Source: Burkholderiaceae bacterium
Lineage (GTDB): Bacteria > Pseudomonadota > Gammaproteobacteria > Burkholderiales > Burkholderiaceae_A
Direction of reading: 5' to 3'
Length of the DNA stretch: 64,000 nucleotides
Assembly: GCA_018882785.1 (NCBI GenBank)
Contig: VERI01000007.1
Coordinates: 17,141 to 81,140 of the forward strand
Shown: piece by piece, positions 60,745 through 64,000 of the stretch
How the letters are laid out: each line of letters opens with the position of its first letter
Position numbering within the stretch: position 1 is the first letter of the stretch
Notes under the pieces: generated by a model
Told to the model about the DNA's origin: nothing
Seen by the model: only the letters and a program-made list of their open reading frames with translations
The model's database searches: none
Position numbers and translations under genes: made by a program

Positions 60745-61527
60745 ATGCAGCAGCATTCACAGAGCTCGACCTTGGTAGTGCCTACCGTCCATGCGGTCCC
60801 GCAGCATATTGCCGTGATCATGGATGGAAATGGCCGCTGGGCCAATGCGCGGCGTCTGCCCCGCATGGTGGGCCACGAGCGGGGGGTGGCAGCGCTTCGT
60901 CAGGTGGTCGAAGCCTGTATGAAACAGGGGGTGCGTTATCTCAGTGTCTTTGCCTTCAGTTCTGAGAATTGGCGCCGTCCAGAAGAGGAAGTGTCTTTTC
61001 TGATGGGCCTATTCATCAAGGCACTCGAGCGCGAAGTGAGAGAACTGAAAGAAAACGGCGTCAGGCTCCGGGTAATTGGAGATCTCTCAGCGTTTAATAC
61101 CAAACTGCGGCAGGCGATCTCTCGTGCCGAGGCGGCCACCGAGATGAACGATCGTTTTCACTTAACAGTCGCAGCGAACTATGGCGGCCGTTGGGATATT
61201 CTGCAGGCCACTCGAAAAATGTTGGACCAGCATCCAGAACTTGCAGTCTCGGGAGTGCCGATCCCTGAAGAACTGCTCACGCCGCATCTATCGATGAACT
61301 TCGCGCCAGAGCCCGATCTGTTCATCCGTACCGGTGGCGAGGAGCGCATCAGTAATTTCCTGCTCTGGCAACTTGCCTACACGGAGTTTTATTTCACGGA
61401 ATGTTTCTGGCCGGAATTCGATGAATCCCAGCTTGAATTGGCCATTCAGTCCTACCAGAGGCGCGAGCGTCGATTTGGCAGAACGCCTGCCCAGGTCGCC
61501 CAAGAATGCTCTTACCCCGCGTCCTAA
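60745..61527 (+). CDS. uppS: Undecaprenyl diphosphate synthase
   Basis: UppS adds eight isoprene units to FPP to make the C55 carrier for peptidoglycan. The catalytic Asp is in [26 protein letters not shown] and the C-terminal [19 protein letters not shown] are typical. Its 260 residues match the family. It overlaps cdsA by 22 bases. Confidence 0.97.
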   Translation: MQQHSQSSTLVVPTVHAVPQHIAVIMDGNGRWANARRLPRMVGHERGVAALRQVVEACMKQGVRYLSVFAFSSENWRRPEEEVSFLMGLFIKALEREVRELKENGVRLRVIGDLSAFNTKLRQAISRAEAATEMNDRFHLTVAANYGGRWDILQATRKMLDQHPELAVSGVPIPEELLTPHLSMNFAPEPDLFIRTGGEERISNFLLWQLAYTEFYFTECFWPEFDESQLELAIQSYQRRERRFGRTPAQVAQECSYPAS

Positions 61528-62387
61528 CCGCGGTTGTTCTTCTCGTTGTTTTGGTCGGCGCCGCGCTCTGGGCGCCAGACGTCTGGTTCGACGGTCTGCT
61601 TCTGTTGATTGTCTGTCTCGGGTATTACGAATGGCTGCGGCTGCTTTCTGTGAGGCCGGCGAGGGCGGTCTCAATGGCTTGCGCATCAGGCATTCTCGGC
61701 GTACTCGGGCTTCTTGCCTTTCCATCAATTATCGCTGCCGCCAATGGAATCGGCGGCGCAGTTACCCCTGTGTATTTGCTCGCGACCCTGGTCTGGATTA
61801 TCGGCGTACCGATTGCCCTCACACAACGCCGCAGTATGGGTGGTCAGAACGCTCTGGGGCAGATGGTGGCCTTTCTGCTGTGTGTGTCAACCTGGATTGC
61901 ATTGATCCAGGCCGATGGTCTGGGCAAGCCCTTCCTACTGTCGGTGCTGCTTCTGGTCTGGGTGGCCGATACCGCCGCATATTTTGCTGGAAGGGCGTTT
62001 GGCCGCCGCAGACTTGCGCCTGCGATTAGCCCTGGCAAGACCTGGGAGGGTGTCGTCGGGGCCGTTGTCGGAAATCTTGTCCTTGCTGTGCTGTTTGCAG
62101 CCTGGATCCCTGTGGGCCCAGACAATCCTGCGGGCTCGCTATTCCATTTAATTGCGCAAAGCGCTGGATGGCCATTTCTGGTGGGACTGGTTGTTTTGGT
62201 GACCTTGGTTGGAGTGGTGGGTGATCTCTATGAGTCACTACTCAAGCGACTGTGCGGCGTGAAGGACTCGGGCCATCTGCTGCCAGGCCATGGTGGGGTG
62301 CTTGATCGAATCGATGCGCTGATGGCGGTCTTTCCTGTGACAATGGGGATCGTGAGCCTGATTCAACTGGGACTGATCGGTGTCTAG
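61506..62387 (+). CDS. cdsA: Phosphatidate cytidylyltransferase
   Basis: CdsA makes CDP-diacylglycerol, the precursor of membrane phospholipids. It has about eight hydrophobic segments, and the family signature [28 protein letters not shown] is near the C-terminus. Its 293 residues match the family. It starts inside the end of uppS. Confidence 0.96.
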   Translation: MLLPRVLTAVVLLVVLVGAALWAPDVWFDGLLLLIVCLGYYEWLRLLSVRPARAVSMACASGILGVLGLLAFPSIIAAANGIGGAVTPVYLLATLVWIIGVPIALTQRRSMGGQNALGQMVAFLLCVSTWIALIQADGLGKPFLLSVLLLVWVADTAAYFAGRAFGRRRLAPAISPGKTWEGVVGAVVGNLVLAVLFAAWIPVGPDNPAGSLFHLIAQSAGWPFLVGLVVLVTLVGVVGDLYESLLKRLCGVKDSGHLLPGHGGVLDRIDALMAVFPVTMGIVSLIQLGLIGV

Positions 62388-62420
62388 GTTGTGGTGAAGA
62401 CAAACGCGAAAGGGGAGGGC

Positions 62421-63617
62421 GTGCAGCGGGTTGCAGTTTTCGGGGCTACTGGATCGATTGGCAAAAGCACCCTGGATCTGATTGCCTTACATCCCGATCG
62501 ATTTCGGGCGGAGATTCTGACCGCACATCGGCAGGTGGACCGGATGTTTCGGGACTGCGAGAGATTCCGTCCATCGTGTGTTGTTATGACGGATCCTGAG
62601 GCGGCCCAAGCGCTGCGCGACCGGCTTAGCGAGAGCCCGGTCGGATCAGGCGTCACGGTGATTGATGGGCCTGCAGGGCTCGTGGAGGCTGCCGTCAGTC
62701 CTGAGATCGATATGATCGTCGCAGGCATCGTGGGTGCTGCGGGCCTGCCGTCGGTGCTTGCAGCGGCGCAGTCGGGCAAACGTATCTTGTTGGCCAATAA
62801 AGAAGCGCTGGTCATGGCCGGTGCGCTCATGGTCAGCGCTGCGACGTCGGCGGGCTCGGTGGTCTTGCCCGTGGATAGCGAGCACAACGCGATCTTTCAG
62901 TGTCTCGGTGAACAATACCGTTGTTTCTCGACGCCGCCGGGCGTGCGGCGTCTGCTGCTGACCGCCTCGGGCGGGCCGTTTCGGGCGTGGGATAAAGAGC
63001 GCATGTTTTCCGCCACGGTCGGCCAAGCCATTGCGCATCCAAATTGGTCCATGGGCCGAAAGATTTCGGTGGATTCCGCCACGATGATGAATAAAGGCCT
63101 CGAACTGATCGAGGCCCACTGGCTATTTGGATTGTCAGAGTCGGATATTGATATTGTGGTGCACCCACAGAGTATCGTTCACTCAATGGTCGAATTTCAG
63201 GATGGATCAACCCTCGCGCAGCTGGGCTCCCCCGATATGCGTACCCCGATTGCCTGTGCGATGAGCTGGCCGCAGCGTATTCATGCGCCTGTCAAGGCGC
63301 TGGACTGGACGGGCCATCAGCGCCTCGATTTTGAGCCTCCCGATCCGGTCCGTTTCCCATCGCTGACGCTGGCCAGGGAATCTCTGCGGGCGGGTGGCGC
63401 AAATTCGGCTGTATTGAATGCCGCCAATGAGATTGCCGTGCAGGCGTTCCTAGACGAGCAGATTCGTTTTGGAGAAATTTTCGGCATTGTTGAGAGCACG
63501 TTGTCCGCCATGGCGCCGCAGGCGGGCAGGCTGCCCGAGTCGGTCGACGCGTTGCTGGCGGTTGATCAGGAGGCGCGCGCGATTGCATCCGCGCATGTGG
63601 CTGAAATGCGTCGATAA
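62421..63617 (+). CDS. dxr: 1-deoxy-D-xylulose 5-phosphate reductoisomerase
   Basis: Dxr makes MEP, the step before IspD in the isoprenoid pathway. The NADPH motif is FGATGSIGKSTLDL; ANKEALVMAG, DSEHNAIFQC and LTASGGPFR follow. GTG 62421 is chosen because AGGGGAGG lies right before it and the product is then 398 residues, the same as E. coli Dxr; GTG 62391 is also open and would add 10 residues. It follows cdsA and precedes rseP. Confidence 0.95.
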   Translation: MQRVAVFGATGSIGKSTLDLIALHPDRFRAEILTAHRQVDRMFRDCERFRPSCVVMTDPEAAQALRDRLSESPVGSGVTVIDGPAGLVEAAVSPEIDMIVAGIVGAAGLPSVLAAAQSGKRILLANKEALVMAGALMVSAATSAGSVVLPVDSEHNAIFQCLGEQYRCFSTPPGVRRLLLTASGGPFRAWDKERMFSATVGQAIAHPNWSMGRKISVDSATMMNKGLELIEAHWLFGLSESDIDIVVHPQSIVHSMVEFQDGSTLAQLGSPDMRTPIACAMSWPQRIHAPVKALDWTGHQRLDFEPPDPVRFPSLTLARESLRAGGANSAVLNAANEIAVQAFLDEQIRFGEIFGIVESTLSAMAPQAGRLPESVDALLAVDQEARAIASAHVAEMRR

Positions 63618-63626
63618 TCCAAAGCC

Positions 63627-64000
63627 ATGATGACGCTTTTGTTTTTTCTGCTTGCGATTGCAATCCTCGTCTTTGTCCACGAGATGGGCCACTATCTGGC
63701 TGCCCGTCAATGCGGTGTGCCCATTGAGCGTTTTTCAATCGGATTTGGACGTGCCGTTTTGAAATGGCGATCGGAACGCTCTGGCACGGAGTGGGTGGTG
63801 GCGATGATCCCATTGGGCGGCTACGTGAAGATGGATGAAGCAAGCTTCGAATCAAAACGATTGCTGTCTCGGGCCTGGATTGTCGCTGCGGGACCGCTTG
63901 CAAATCTGATCTTCGCTGCCCTTGCCTATGCGGTGCTCTTCAATGTCGGAAGGGAGGAGCCGGTGTCGGTGATTGCCCAGCCCAAGGCCCAGTCTGTAGC
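63627..64000 (+). CDS. rseP: RIP metalloprotease RseP, N-terminal part (runs off window)
   Basis: RseP is the membrane site-2 protease that cuts anti-sigma factor RseA and clears signal peptides. ATG 63627 begins MMTLLFFLLAIAILVFVHEMGH, with the zinc motif HEMGH at residues 18-22 inside the first membrane segment, and AAGPLANLIFA follows. The loop between MIPLGGYVKM and the AGPLAN helix looks about 14 residues shorter than I recall for proteobacterial RseP. The frame is open to the end of the window. Confidence 0.93.
   Translation, partial: MMTLLFFLLAIAILVFVHEMGHYLAARQCGVPIERFSIGFGRAVLKWRSERSGTEWVVAMIPLGGYVKMDEASFESKRLLSRAWIVAAGPLANLIFAALAYAVLFNVGREEPVSVIAQPKAQSV

Overview
The window is about 64 kb of a dense bacterial chromosome with no IS element, integrase, phage gene or CRISPR array, and no non-coding gap longer than about 205 bases. 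The gene order suggests a betaproteobacterium (inference): serB-mfd divergent from ispD, tRNA-Leu-tig-clpP-clpX-lon-hupB-tRNAs-ppiD, dapD-arsC-dapE-prmB, smc-zipA-ligA, and glnD-map divergent from rpsB-tsf-pyrH-frr-uppS-cdsA-dxr-rseP are all arrangements familiar from that class. I cannot name a genus.

Layout. 1-3406: the 3' part of purL and a YbiT-type ABC-F ATPase. 3417-18369: a formate respiration and selenium/molybdenum block. It holds mobA, a [2Fe-2S] ferredoxin, a small exported protein, a Tat-exported multicopper oxidase, moeA, the three formate dehydrogenase-N genes (fdnGHI, with an in-frame TGA selenocysteine codon at 8154), fdhE, selA, selB, the selenocysteine tRNA selC, a GcvH-like lipoyl-domain protein, a DsrE-like protein and an endonuclease/exonuclease/phosphatase-family protein. 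18371-25723: serB, mfd, an ispD-ispF fusion, a tsaB-rimI fusion and a short unknown ORF. 25695-32772: lplT, alr, radA, the squalene operon hpnC-hpnD-hpnE and tRNA-Leu. 32792-40902: tig, clpP, clpX, lon, hupB, tRNA-Val, tRNA-Asp and a PpiD-like protein that seems to lack its parvulin domain. 40888-46373: mnmH (a second selenium-using pathway), a GST, prmB, dapE, an ArsC-like gene, dapD and queF. 46528-54025: smc, zipA, ligA, galU. 54029-64000: glnD, map, then rpsB through the 5' end of rseP.

How the genes work together. MobA and MoeA act in making the molybdenum guanine dinucleotide cofactor of FdnG. SelA, SelB and selC decode the FdnG UGA, FdhE helps maturation, and FdnH/FdnI pass electrons from periplasmic formate oxidation to the quinone pool. 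SelD, which makes the selenophosphate needed by both SelA and MnmH, and FdhD, the sulfurase for the FDH cofactor, are not in the window and must be elsewhere if the system works. dxr, ispD and ispF belong to the MEP pathway, whose products feed UppS (undecaprenyl carrier) and HpnCDE (squalene).

The observations most worth a second look are the lipoyl-domain/DsrE pair just after selC, the parvulin-less PpiD, a nested stem structure in the rpsB leader, a hupB promoter inside a perfect inverted repeat, a heat-shock-like promoter before lon, and two gene fusions. All functional calls come from reading the sequence and recalling family motifs; no database search was run.
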